Below are positions 34,886-42,992 of a stretch of 64,000 bases of DNA, one piece after another. The notes under the pieces are model-generated. The model did no database searches. It was not told the DNA's origin and saw only the letters and a program-made list of their open reading frames with translations. The stretch covers positions 2,418,001-2,482,000 of the forward strand of contig NZ_CP009459.1 in assembly GCF_000758325.1 (NCBI RefSeq), written 5' to 3'. The stretch comes from Cedecea neteri (lineage in GTDB: Bacteria > Pseudomonadota > Gammaproteobacteria > Enterobacterales > Enterobacteriaceae). Position 1 is the first letter of the stretch. Every line of letters starts with the position of its first letter. The translations under genes were made by a program, and so were the position numbers.

Positions 34886-35368
34886 ATGGCGATCGCCGAG
34901 CAGCTCTACCACAAACTCCAGCCGCTGTTTAAACAGCTGAATGCCCTAGATATTGTGTTCAACGCCCAGGGCTACTACTCGTTAACCCTCGACGGCGGCC
35001 AGCAGGTTTTCCTGGAGCTGACGGAAAATCTGACGCTGGCGATGATGGGCCTGCTGGCGCTGCCGGACAATCCCGGCGAGGCGCTGCTTCTCGAGCTGTT
35101 ACAGGCCAACCTGAACATTGACCAGCAGCCAGCCATCACCGTTGCCGCTGATAAAGAGCGCGCGCAGCTGGTGGTCTGGGCGGTATTGCCCCTGGACGAG
35201 CTGCATCTCGACACGCTGCTGCCTTTGTTGGAGCGGCTGAGCTGGACGCTGTCGGTGATTGGCCGCTGGTGCCAGCCTGCCCCACCGCGCGAGCGCCAGG
35301 CTGCACCAAAGACAGAAAAAGATCGGCTTCAGCGCCGCCAGATAGAAGCGCTGATGCTGCGACGCTAA
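34886..35368 (+). CDS. CesT-like type III chaperone for the following effector
   Basis: This 160-residue protein has the chaperone-type order helix, beta sheet, helix (MAIAEQLYHKLQPLFKQLNA, then a TLDGGQQVFLELTE strand pair). A basic, Gln-rich tail follows. It lies directly downstream of an hrp box and 20 nt upstream of a probable effector gene, the usual cis arrangement. The ATG at 34886 follows AGGTG; the frame opens nine codons earlier. HrpG also has a chaperone-like fold, so a role in HrpG-type control cannot be excluded, but position favours an effector chaperone. Confidence 0.75.
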   Translation: MAIAEQLYHKLQPLFKQLNALDIVFNAQGYYSLTLDGGQQVFLELTENLTLAMMGLLALPDNPGEALLLELLQANLNIDQQPAITVAADKERAQLVVWAVLPLDELHLDTLLPLLERLSWTLSVIGRWCQPAPPRERQAAPKTEKDRLQRRQIEALMLRR

Positions 35369-35388
35369 CGCCCAACCAGGGGGAAAAG

Positions 35389-36024
35389 ATGAGTACGATT
35401 TCTGCCAGCAATGTGGCGCCACATATCGCGATTGAATACCACCGCCCGGAAGATTATCTCGCTGCCGAAAGCGCTTTGCATCAGCTGCTCAGTCGGCCTA
35501 ACGGCCGAAGCCTGGTGGGCGAACTGCGTAACCTCAGTACCCAGGGTCGGTACGTTAAGGTGAAGGTCACGGCGATGGCGAATACGGTTGCCCGCCCGGT
35601 GCTGACCGACTCTCAGGTTCGCCGGTTTCACCTCTCCAGCAGTGAGTACGATAAGGCGCACAATAAAAAAGCGACGCAATTAGCCCAAAAGCAGCCGCTC
35701 GGCAAGAAAGGCGAGGGGACCAGCGTCAGCGTCGACTGGAACCCGCGGCAGTCCGTGGCTATTGACGCCCATGGCCGCCCAAGCCTGCTGGACGATCCTT
35801 CGCTGGCTTTTGTGTCCCTTGCCCATGAGCTGGTTCACGGCTATCGCATGATGAAAGGGACCTACACCGGAGGGACTTCCGACCGCTACGATACAGGCTC
35901 GCCAGCCGGGCAGGAGGAATCCCGCGCGGTGGGCATCGGCAAGTATGCGGGGGAAGCGCTGTCCGAAAACGGTATTCGCCATGAGCACGGCCTGCCGCTG
36001 CGCGGGCAGTACGCCGCAGGGTAA
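35389..36024 (+). CDS. Putative M91-type zinc-metalloprotease effector (NleD/HopH1-like)
   Basis: This 211-residue protein has no signal peptide and a Ser-rich start. It carries HELVH at residues 146-150 (SLAHELVHGYRMMKGTYTG), the HExxH zinc motif. The downstream Glu176/177 in QEESRAVGIGKY is a likely third ligand. Size and motif context agree with the NleD/HopH1 (peptidase M91) effectors, which cleave host MAP kinases; the substrate here is unknown. It shares the hrp box of the chaperone gene. AGGGGG precedes the ATG. Confidence 0.8.
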   Translation: MSTISASNVAPHIAIEYHRPEDYLAAESALHQLLSRPNGRSLVGELRNLSTQGRYVKVKVTAMANTVARPVLTDSQVRRFHLSSSEYDKAHNKKATQLAQKQPLGKKGEGTSVSVDWNPRQSVAIDAHGRPSLLDDPSLAFVSLAHELVHGYRMMKGTYTGGTSDRYDTGSPAGQEESRAVGIGKYAGEALSENGIRHEHGLPLRGQYAAG

Positions 36025-36038
36025 ATTCTTCCGTAGCA

Positions 36039-36066
36039 GGAACCACCGCGCCACTCTCCCCACATA
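36039..36066 (+). promoter_or_regulatory. hrp box of the second effector/chaperone unit
   Basis: GGAACC-N15-CCACATA fits the consensus exactly. It lies 35 nt before the ATG at 36102. Confidence 0.92.
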
Positions 36067-36101
36067 ACCTGTTGACGCAACAACTAAAGTGGGGAGATAT
36101 C

Positions 36102-37481
36102 ATGCCGTTAAACAACGTTGATACCAGCCTGCGGGTCGATCCTGGCCTGATAAGCGGTAACTCAAACCGACGGGTCTCCATGCGCCTCGCGCTGGAGCCT
36201 AATAACACTCAACATTTCGATTGCACCGTGAACGTGTCGTCGCGCCGGGCAGACGCGCTCTATTATGCCAATAAGGCGATAGATGATACCTGGCGCATTC
36301 TGGACATGGGGTCGGGCAACCAAAAGAACCATGTTCGCGCCACGATGGCCGAATCCTATAAGCGAACGCTTCTGTCGCAGAAGGGAACGGGCAACGGGGA
36401 CTACACCGTGCGCGCCTGGGAAGCCTCTAAGTTTCGGGCGGGCAACTGCGGCGAAATGGCGGCGGTGAATGCGCTATTGTTGGCGAACACCCGCGTCAAA
36501 CAGCCGGTTTCCGTGGTGCATAACCGCGATGTCGACCACGCCTTTGTGATCATCGGCGATCCGCGGGAAAACGGGCGGTCTGTGGTGTCCGACCCCTGGC
36601 CGGAATTTGGCCGGGCGATGCGCATAGAAGACGCGAAGTTCGGCGACAGTTACCACGTACTGCATACGTATCCTGTTGGCCACCGGGACGATGATGTCCG
36701 CGAGAAGCTGCTGCGTGGAGAGAAAGCGACGCAGGCGGAAGTGGATAAAGCGTTCCGCAAGGCTGCGCCAAAACTCGCGAAGCTTAGCCCTGAAAAACTG
36801 CGGGACTCGGTGGTGGCGGGGCCGGGATACGTGCAGCGTCACGCCTCCAATAACCTGGGGATTCAGTATGATGGCACTGACAGCCGCGGCGTTGTGCAGC
36901 ATTTTGACCAGTCGCTGTCCGTGGGGCAGATGCGCTCCCGAATGATCGGGCCTCAGGCGGCGGTAGATGCGCAGCAGCGTGGAACGCCTGCGCCCACGTT
37001 CACCAGCAACGATCGTCCTCGTCAGCGCACGGAATCGTTCGCCGCGGAATCGTCTTCCCGGGGGCGTCGTCCGAGAACGGCATCCAATGCAGTTCCGCCC
37101 GCAGCGCCTCGCCGCCGGGCAAACTCCGTGGATATTCGTCCGGCCCCGGTGCCGATTTACGCCCCACCACCTCCCGCGCCGGGAGGGATGTACAGCACGG
37201 TTCCGCTGCCGGGTCATGGTCCCGCGTTCAACTACGGCCCGCCGCCTGCAGCCGCGCCAGTTTACAGCTACGGCCCGCCGCCAGCCGCCGCACCGGTTTA
37301 CAGCTATGGCCCACCGCCGGTGCACGCCCATGCGCCTGTGCATCCGATGGCAAGCCGACCGGTTTACCGTGAGCCGCCGGTTATTCCGCCTGATGTCTAT
37401 GGCACCGCGCCAGCCCCTACTCGTACGCGGCCTCGCTCTAACTCAGTCACTGCCGCTTTCCGGCGAATTATAGGTAACTAA
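36102..37481 (+). CDS. Putative cysteine-hydrolase effector with proline-rich repeat tail
   Basis: This 459-residue protein of unknown family is under its own hrp box. The N-terminal half has a papain/transglutaminase-like triad in order: Cys116 (FRAGNCGEMAAVNALL), His146 (VDHAFVIIGDP) and Asp164 (VVSDPWPEFG). This suggests a protease, deamidase or acyltransferase. From residue 300 it is disordered and rich in Pro and Arg. Residues 378-413 hold a 12-residue repeat (YGPPPAAAPVYS twice, then a partial copy). RRRANSVDI (338-346) and RPRSNSVT (443-450) look like basophilic kinase or 14-3-3 sites. The ATG follows GGGGAG. A cognate chaperone gene follows after 2 nt. Confidence 0.75.
   Translation: MPLNNVDTSLRVDPGLISGNSNRRVSMRLALEPNNTQHFDCTVNVSSRRADALYYANKAIDDTWRILDMGSGNQKNHVRATMAESYKRTLLSQKGTGNGDYTVRAWEASKFRAGNCGEMAAVNALLLANTRVKQPVSVVHNRDVDHAFVIIGDPRENGRSVVSDPWPEFGRAMRIEDAKFGDSYHVLHTYPVGHRDDDVREKLLRGEKATQAEVDKAFRKAAPKLAKLSPEKLRDSVVAGPGYVQRHASNNLGIQYDGTDSRGVVQHFDQSLSVGQMRSRMIGPQAAVDAQQRGTPAPTFTSNDRPRQRTESFAAESSSRGRRPRTASNAVPPAAPRRRANSVDIRPAPVPIYAPPPPAPGGMYSTVPLPGHGPAFNYGPPPAAAPVYSYGPPPAAAPVYSYGPPPVHAHAPVHPMASRPVYREPPVIPPDVYGTAPAPTRTRPRSNSVTAAFRRIIGN
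37233..37340 (+). repeat. 36-nt in-frame tandem repeat in the effector gene
   Basis: Two complete copies and one partial copy of a 36-nt unit encode YGPPPAAAPVYS. The copies differ mainly at third codon positions, which means they have been maintained for their protein sequence. Confidence 0.75.
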
Positions 37482-37483
37482 CG

Positions 37484-37882
37484 ATGCTCGCACCTTCAAA
37501 ATTAGCGCAAATTTTACAGCCGCTGTTGACCGATGAGCTTGGGCAAAGAGTCGAGCTTGAGAATGCAGAAGGCTATTCCGTTGAGCTTGGCGAGGGCGTG
37601 ACGCTGGAGATCAGCGAATCTCCGGTTGGGCACCTGCTGCTGAGCTGCATGTTGCCCGTTCAGCCCACCCGGCTGAGCGACACCGATACGCTCACGGTGC
37701 TGCTGCAGGCCAATCTGCTGGGGATGGATTATCCGCCGGTACTCACTGGGCTGTTGCCCGACCAACAGCAGGTTGTGCAATGGAGCAGCCTGCCGTTCCA
37801 TCAACTGGAGGCGGAAGTGCTGAAGCGGCTGTTCAACCGTTTTGCGCAGCAGGCCGAAAAGCTGGCCGCGTGGTTAGTGTAA
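37484..37882 (+). CDS. CesT-like type III chaperone for the cysteine-hydrolase effector
   Basis: This 132-residue acidic protein starts 2 nt after the effector stop codon and ends the island. It has an N-terminal helix (SKLAQILQPLLTDELG), alternating strands and a C-terminal helix, the class I chaperone pattern. Function is inferred from the gene pair. Confidence 0.75.
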   Translation: MLAPSKLAQILQPLLTDELGQRVELENAEGYSVELGEGVTLEISESPVGHLLLSCMLPVQPTRLSDTDTLTVLLQANLLGMDYPPVLTGLLPDQQQVVQWSSLPFHQLEAEVLKRLFNRFAQQAEKLAAWLV

Positions 37883-37893
37883 AAGCGGTCTCC

Positions 37894-37929
37894 ACGTTTT
37901 AGCCGCCGCTGTGCGGTTAAAACGTTTTT
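37894..37929 (+). terminator. Terminator at the right end of the Hrp island
   Basis: ACGTTTTAGCCGC / GCGGTTAAAACGT forms a 13-bp stem with one G-T pair and a 6-nt loop, followed by TTTTT. It closes the second effector unit. Confidence 0.88.
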
Positions 37930-37990
37930 CTGAATGCACCTCCCGGAAGAGGCAAAAAACGACAGGGTCAGGGGAGTAAAAGTAAAACAA

Positions 37991-38010
37991 TAGTGGCTGT
38001 TTATACAGTA
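37991..38010 (+). promoter_or_regulatory. LexA (SOS) box of dinG
   Basis: TAGTGGCTGTTTATACAGTA differs at one base from the non-canonical E. coli dinG box as I recall it (TATTGGCTGTTTATACAGTA). It lies 67 nt before the dinG start and predicts SOS induction. Confidence 0.85.
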
Positions 38011-38077
38011 TCTCGTCATAATTCGGGCCACAGACGCCGTTCTGTGACTTAAATTATTCAGAGAAAGAAGTGATGTT

Positions 38078-40237
38078 ATGGCTTTGTCGTCGGCGCAAAA
38101 AGCGCAAATAGGTGCCTGGTATAAGGCGTTACAGCAGCAGATCCCGGATTTTATTCCGCGAGCGCCTCAGCGGCAGATGATCGCCGAGGTGGCGAAGACC
38201 CTTGCCGGTGAAGAAGGGCGGCATCTGGCTATTGAAGCGCCGACCGGCGTCGGCAAAACTCTCTCTTACCTGATCCCCGGCATTGCTATTGCCAGAGGGG
38301 ATCAAAAAACGCTGGTGGTCAGCACCGCCAACGTGGCGCTGCAGGACCAGATTTACAGCAAAGACCTGCCGCTGCTGCGCAAAATCATTCCTGACCTGAA
38401 ATTTACCGCCGCCTTTGGCCGCGGACGTTACGTGTGCCCGCGCAATCTGGCCGCGCTGGCGACCGATAACTTCACGCAGGGCGATCTGCTGGCGTTTCTG
38501 GACGATGAGATGTCGCCGACCAGCAAAGCCGAACAGCAGCGCTGTGCCAAACTTAAAGCCAGCCTCGACGGCTATAAATGGGACGGGCTGCGGGATCACA
38601 CCGATGAGGCGATTGACGACGATCTCTGGCGGCGACTAAGCACCGACAAAGCCAGCTGCCTGGGGCGAAACTGCCACTGGTATAAAGAGTGCCCGTTCTT
38701 TGTGGCGCGCCGGGAAATCGACGAGGCGGAAGTGGTCGTGGCTAACCATGCGCTGGTGATGGCGGCGCTGGAAAGCGATGCGGTGCTGCCGGAGGCGAAA
38801 AATCTGCTGCTGGTGCTGGACGAAGGCCATCATCTGGCGGACGTTGCCCGTGACGCGCTGGAAATGAGCGCGGAGATCACGCCAGGCTACAGTCGCCTGC
38901 AGCTCGACCTGTTCAGCAAGCTGGTGGAAACCTGCATGGCGCAGTTCCGGCCCAAAAGCCCACCGCCGCTGACCGCGCCTGAACGTCTGACCAATCACTG
39001 TGATGAAGTGTACGAGCTGCTGCAGTCGTTTAACACGATCGTTAGCCTTTGGCTGCCGGGCGAGCGGGAAGGCGAACACCGCTTTGAAATGGGCGTCCTG
39101 CCCGAAGAGATCATGGTGATTTGCCAGCGCCTGGCGAAGCTGATGGAGGCGCTGCGCGGCCTGTCGGAAGCGTTGCTTAACGATCTGAGCGAAAAAACGG
39201 CCAGCCACGACATCGTGCGCCTGCACCGGGCGCTGCTGCAAATGAACCGGGCGCTGGGCTTCTTTGAAGCACAGAGCAAGCTGTGGAAGCTGGCGGCGAT
39301 GGAGCAGGCTTCCGGCGCGCCGGTGTCGAAGTGGGTGACGCGCGAAATCCGCGAGGGGCAGCCGCATCTGTTCTTCCACTGTGTGGGGATCCGCGTCAGC
39401 GATCAGCTGGAAAAAATGCTGTGGCGCAAAGTGCCACATGTGATTGTGACCTCCGCCACGCTACGCTCGCTCAACCGCTTTGATCGCCTGCAGGAGATGA
39501 GCGGCCTGCGTGAGAAAGCGGGCGATCGGTTTATCCATCTGGACTCGCCGTTTAATCATATTGAGCAGGGGAAAATCGTTATCCCCAAAATGCGCTTTGA
39601 GCCGCTGATGGAGCACGAGGCACAGCATATTGCCGAGATGGCCGCCTTCTTCAGGGCGCAGCTGGCACAGGGCGAGCATAAAGCGATGCTGGTGCTGTTT
39701 GCCAGCGGCCGCGCCATGCAGCAGTTTTTAACTCACGTTACCGATCTGCGGCTGATGCTGCTGGTGCAGGGGGATCAGCCCCGCTACCGGCTGGTGGAGC
39801 TGCATCGCCAGCGCGTTCAGGCCGGGGAAACCAGCGTGCTGATTGGCCTGCAATCTTTTGCCGAAGGGCTGGATTTGAAAGGCGAGCTGCTGACCCAGGT
39901 ACACATTCATAAAATTGCCTTCCCGCCGGTAGACAGTCCGGTGGTGGTCACCGAAGGGGAGTGGCTGAAAAGCCTCAACCGCTATCCTTTTGAAGTGCAG
40001 AGTTTGCCCAGCGCCTCTTTTAATCTGATTCAACAAGTTGGACGTTTAATTCGCAGCCACGCCTGCTATGGTGAGATAGTCATTTACGACCGCCGCCTGC
40101 TGAGTAAACGCTACGGCGAGCGTCTGCTGGCCGCGCTGCCGGTGTTCCCGATTGAACAGCCCGACGCGCCGGAAGCAAAAGTGATAATAACGACGCCGAA
40201 ACACACTGTACGGCGCAAACGTGTGAGCAAGAAATAG
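38078..40237 (+). CDS. dinG: DinG, SOS-induced iron-sulfur DNA helicase
   Basis: This 719-residue XPD-like superfamily 2 helicase (E. coli 716 aa) has Walker A EAPTGVGKT (53-61) and the DEGH box (LVLDEGHHLAD). Four Cys that bind the 4Fe-4S cluster are visible in YVCPRN, ASCLGRN, CHWYK and ECPFF. It unwinds DNA 5'-3', including R-loops and forked structures. It is followed after 14 nt by ybiB, as in E. coli. Confidence 0.97.
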   Translation: MALSSAQKAQIGAWYKALQQQIPDFIPRAPQRQMIAEVAKTLAGEEGRHLAIEAPTGVGKTLSYLIPGIAIARGDQKTLVVSTANVALQDQIYSKDLPLLRKIIPDLKFTAAFGRGRYVCPRNLAALATDNFTQGDLLAFLDDEMSPTSKAEQQRCAKLKASLDGYKWDGLRDHTDEAIDDDLWRRLSTDKASCLGRNCHWYKECPFFVARREIDEAEVVVANHALVMAALESDAVLPEAKNLLLVLDEGHHLADVARDALEMSAEITPGYSRLQLDLFSKLVETCMAQFRPKSPPPLTAPERLTNHCDEVYELLQSFNTIVSLWLPGEREGEHRFEMGVLPEEIMVICQRLAKLMEALRGLSEALLNDLSEKTASHDIVRLHRALLQMNRALGFFEAQSKLWKLAAMEQASGAPVSKWVTREIREGQPHLFFHCVGIRVSDQLEKMLWRKVPHVIVTSATLRSLNRFDRLQEMSGLREKAGDRFIHLDSPFNHIEQGKIVIPKMRFEPLMEHEAQHIAEMAAFFRAQLAQGEHKAMLVLFASGRAMQQFLTHVTDLRLMLLVQGDQPRYRLVELHRQRVQAGETSVLIGLQSFAEGLDLKGELLTQVHIHKIAFPPVDSPVVVTEGEWLKSLNRYPFEVQSLPSASFNLIQQVGRLIRSHACYGEIVIYDRRLLSKRYGERLLAALPVFPIEQPDAPEAKVIITTPKHTVRRKRVSKK

Positions 40238-40251
40238 CAAGGAGAGTCTGA

Positions 40252-41214
40252 ATGGACTATCGCAAAATCATTAAAGAAATTGGTCGTGGGAAAAACCACG
40301 CCAGAGATCTCGATTTTGATACCGCGCGCGGGCTGTATAGCCACATGCTGAAGGGCGAAGTGCCTGAGCTTGAGCTGGGCGGCGTGCTGATTGCCCTGCG
40401 TATTAAGGGCGAAGGTGAAGCGGAGATGCTCGGTTTTTATGAGGCGATGAAGCAGCATGTTATTACGCTCACGCCGCCGTCCGACAAGCCGATGCCGATT
40501 GTCATTCCTTCCTATAACGGCGCCCGTAAGCAGGCTAACCTCACGCCGCTGCTGGCGCTTTTGCTCAACAAACTTGGCTATCCGGTTGTGGTCCACGGCG
40601 TGAGCGAAGATCCCACCCGAGTGCTGACGGAAACCATTTTTACGCTGCTGGGCATTGAGCCGACCCGCCACGCCGGGCAGGCGCAGGCGAAGCTTGAGTC
40701 CCACCATCCTGTCTATCTGCCGATTGGCGCGCTTTGCCCACCGATGGAAAATCAGCTGGCCATGCGCTGGCGCATGGGCGTGCGTAACAGCGCGCACACG
40801 CTGGCGAAGCTGGCCACCCCGTTTGAGGAAGAGGCCGCGCTGCGTCTGGCCAGCGTTTCTCACCCGGAATATGTCCCGAAAGTGGCGAAGTTTTTTGCGG
40901 ATATCGGCGGGCGGGGGCTGTTAATGCATGGCACGGAAGGTGAAGTGTATGCCAACCCTCAGCGCTGCCCGCAAATAACGCTGATTGATGGGCAAGGCAC
41001 CCGCATCGTGAGCGAGCGGCAAACCGAACACGAAGGCGTCGTGCTGCCGGCAGGCAAAGATCCTGAAATCACCGCCCGCTGGATTGAGCGCTGCGTGGCG
41101 GGCGTTGAGCCGGTGCCGCAGTCGCTGAAAATTCAGATGGCCTGTTGCCTGGTCGCCACCGGCGAGGCCGCAACGCTTGAGGCCGGCTTGGCGCGGGTGG
41201 ACGAAGTTTTCTGA
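40252..41214 (+). CDS. ybiB: YbiB, TrpD2-type DNA/RNA-binding protein
   Basis: This 320-residue protein has the same length as E. coli YbiB. It has the fold of anthranilate phosphoribosyltransferase but binds nucleic acids instead (TrpD2 family). The phosphoribosyltransferase-like loop is altered (IPSYNGARKQANLTP). It is in operon with dinG and is weakly LexA-linked in E. coli. Confidence 0.94.
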   Translation: MDYRKIIKEIGRGKNHARDLDFDTARGLYSHMLKGEVPELELGGVLIALRIKGEGEAEMLGFYEAMKQHVITLTPPSDKPMPIVIPSYNGARKQANLTPLLALLLNKLGYPVVVHGVSEDPTRVLTETIFTLLGIEPTRHAGQAQAKLESHHPVYLPIGALCPPMENQLAMRWRMGVRNSAHTLAKLATPFEEEAALRLASVSHPEYVPKVAKFFADIGGRGLLMHGTEGEVYANPQRCPQITLIDGQGTRIVSERQTEHEGVVLPAGKDPEITARWIERCVAGVEPVPQSLKIQMACCLVATGEAATLEAGLARVDEVF

Positions 41215-41223
41215 ATACTAAGC

Positions 41224-41253
41224 AAAAAAAAGCCCGCGACAGGCATCGCGGGC
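41224..41253 (-). terminator. Terminator serving the minus-strand DUF1471 gene
   Basis: GCCCGCGA / TCGCGGGC stem with a 6-nt loop, followed on the minus strand by a run of eight T. It also lies just past ybiB on the plus strand, where it lacks a good T-run. Confidence 0.8.
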
Positions 41254-41344
41254 AAACAAGGGTAACATCAGGGTTAAACAAGGGTAGTGCAATCAAGGCC
41301 GATGAGGGTACCAGCCTTGATCAGGGTATTACTGGAGCGCGGGA

Positions 41345-41605
41345 TTATTTGTAGATAACCGCGGTGCCGCTCATCTGGCCTTCGGTGTTGGCAGAGGTGA
41401 TCGCGTAAGAGCTTGCGCCAGCGGCTTCTGCTTTAGCGGCCAGTTTTGCTTCCAGGCCATCCAGGGTTGTTGCGCCAGTGGCGGAAACAACGCCGATTTT
41501 ATTCAGGTTCTGCGCCTGGGCTTCGTTTACAGGTTGGGCAGCGAAAGCACCGAAAGACAGAGTAGAAAGAGCAATTGCAGCTACAGCATATTTGATGGTT
41601 TTCAT
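41345..41605 (-). CDS. DUF1471-family periplasmic stress protein
   Basis: This 86-residue secreted protein has a signal peptide (MKTIKYAVAAIALSTLSFGA, cleavage after AFA). A DUF1471 domain follows (IGVVSATGATTLDGLEAKLA, then SGTAVIYK at the end). It belongs to the YahO/BhsA/McbA/YbiJ set, whose members respond to stress and affect biofilm. E. coli carries ybiJ and mcbA in this part of the map. ATG 41605 is the start because the signal peptide begins there; upstream in-frame codons are AT-rich leader. Confidence 0.88.
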   Translation of the reverse strand: MKTIKYAVAAIALSTLSFGAFAAQPVNEAQAQNLNKIGVVSATGATTLDGLEAKLAAKAEAAGASSYAITSANTEGQMSGTAVIYK

Positions 41606-41966
41606 GGCTAAATTCTCGCAGGTTGTTCTGTTAAGGTGACGTTGTTCCGTCGATGTGATTATGGTCACACTTTTCTGCGGAAGAATAAATCGAAGAGAAT
41701 TGACGACCTTAATCAAAAAAATTGAATTAGTTATAACGTATTGAAATAAATAGTGATTGCGGAGTAAATAGTTTCGCTGCGTGACGTTAACCCTGGAAAC
41801 ACTTAGTTTGCGCACATTTTGCTACTCTTTTTGCCAACGCTGGTCTTACCTGATGGGCAATCGCTTGCGCCTCTTTTTCAGCCTGACTTTGATGATTTGC
41901 GCAGTAAGCTGGCGGGGAAGCTTTTATACTGTTCTCTTTCCTTTTTAACCCGACGGATGAGGTTCG

Positions 41967-42800
41967 ATGGAGATAAAGCTGCACTCCAACGCCACAACAA
42001 CGCCGCGTACGCGAAAGTACATTCAGGAGTCCGCGAAAACGGACGGCGAGCTGGCGGAGGAGCTGAACATTTCGGTCGATACCGTTCGGCGCTGGCGTAA
42101 ACGCGACGACTGTTACGACAAATCTCACCGGCCGAATACCATCCATCGGGCGTTAAGTCACGAGCAGGAATCGATGCTGGTGTTCCTGCGCGTGCGCCTG
42201 GCGCTTTCCCTCGATGAACTTCTCGAGGCCGCTCGCTTGCTGATTCAGCAGGGGATTTCCCGCGCAAGCGTCAGCCGTATGCTGCAAAACTGGCAGCTGT
42301 CGCGCATGACTAAGCCAGCGCTCAGTCAGACGCCGGGCCATTTTATGCTGGATACTTTCTCGCTGCCGGAGACGGTTAGCCATAAACAGGGTGAGCTGCT
42401 GGTGTTCAGCGAAAGAACCTCCGGCTATATGGCCGTTGCGCTGCGTGAGCGCGGTAGTGAGGAGGTGGCGGAGCCTCTGGTGGGCTTTTTGCGGGAAGGG
42501 TTGCCGCTCTCCGTGCTTTCATTAACGGCGAAATCCTGCCCGTTTACGCACAAGCTTGCAGGGGCGCTGGGCGTGCCTTTACAGGCTGCTGCACAGGAGG
42601 AGTGGCTGGAAAAAGCCGGGCAGGGTAATTACCACCAGGCGCTGGAAGCGCTGCTGAACGGCGAACGCTTTGATAAGCGGCTGGGGCTGGGGGCCGTGCT
42701 GCTGGAGTTTGAAGATCTACTCAATAAAAGGATTATCCGCAGCCGACTGAAAAACCTGACGCCTGAGGCCTGGCTGAAGCTTCATCATTCCCATCGTTAA
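41967..42800 (+). CDS. HTH protein resembling an IS481-type transposase N-terminus
   Basis: This 277-residue protein begins with a homeodomain-like HTH (DGELAEELNISVDTVRRWRK). A second HTH-like region (ISRASVSRMLQNWQL) follows, then a segment that could be a degenerate RNase H-like core (HFMLDTFSLPETVSHKQGEL). No complete DDE triad is evident. There are no terminal inverted repeats or target duplications around it. It looks like a domesticated transposase-derived DNA-binding protein. Whether it regulates the neighbouring PTS/glycosylasparaginase operon is not known. Confidence 0.65.
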   Translation: MEIKLHSNATTTPRTRKYIQESAKTDGELAEELNISVDTVRRWRKRDDCYDKSHRPNTIHRALSHEQESMLVFLRVRLALSLDELLEAARLLIQQGISRASVSRMLQNWQLSRMTKPALSQTPGHFMLDTFSLPETVSHKQGELLVFSERTSGYMAVALRERGSEEVAEPLVGFLREGLPLSVLSLTAKSCPFTHKLAGALGVPLQAAAQEEWLEKAGQGNYHQALEALLNGERFDKRLGLGAVLLEFEDLLNKRIIRSRLKNLTPEAWLKLHHSHR

Positions 42801-42819
42801 AGCGCCCCATTGGGGCGCT
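42801..42819 (+). terminator. Palindromic hairpin, first copy
   Basis: AGCGCCCCATTGGGGCGCT directly follows the HTH gene stop codon and recurs exactly at 42959-42977. No T-run follows, so termination is uncertain. Confidence 0.55.
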
Positions 42820-42958
42820 ACAGGTTGCTAACGAGGCGGGAAAAAGCGTGGTTTTTCCCTCCTCGTGGTTAACAGCCGAAAATCAACAAATTGATTTTCC
42901 TGTTTTTTAACGTGAGGCCTGATATTTCTTCTCTGGTCAGAGGTTTGTCAGTCGTCGA

Positions 42959-42978
42959 AGCGCCCCATTGGGGCGCTT
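42959..42978. terminator. Palindromic hairpin, second copy
   Basis: AGCGCCCCATTGGGGCGCTT repeats the 42801 hairpin and lies 15 nt beyond the aminopeptidase gene end on the minus strand. The interval between the two copies (140 nt) contains only short A/T-rich stretches and no gene. Confidence 0.55.
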
Positions 42979-42992
42979 AATTCATGGCAGCG

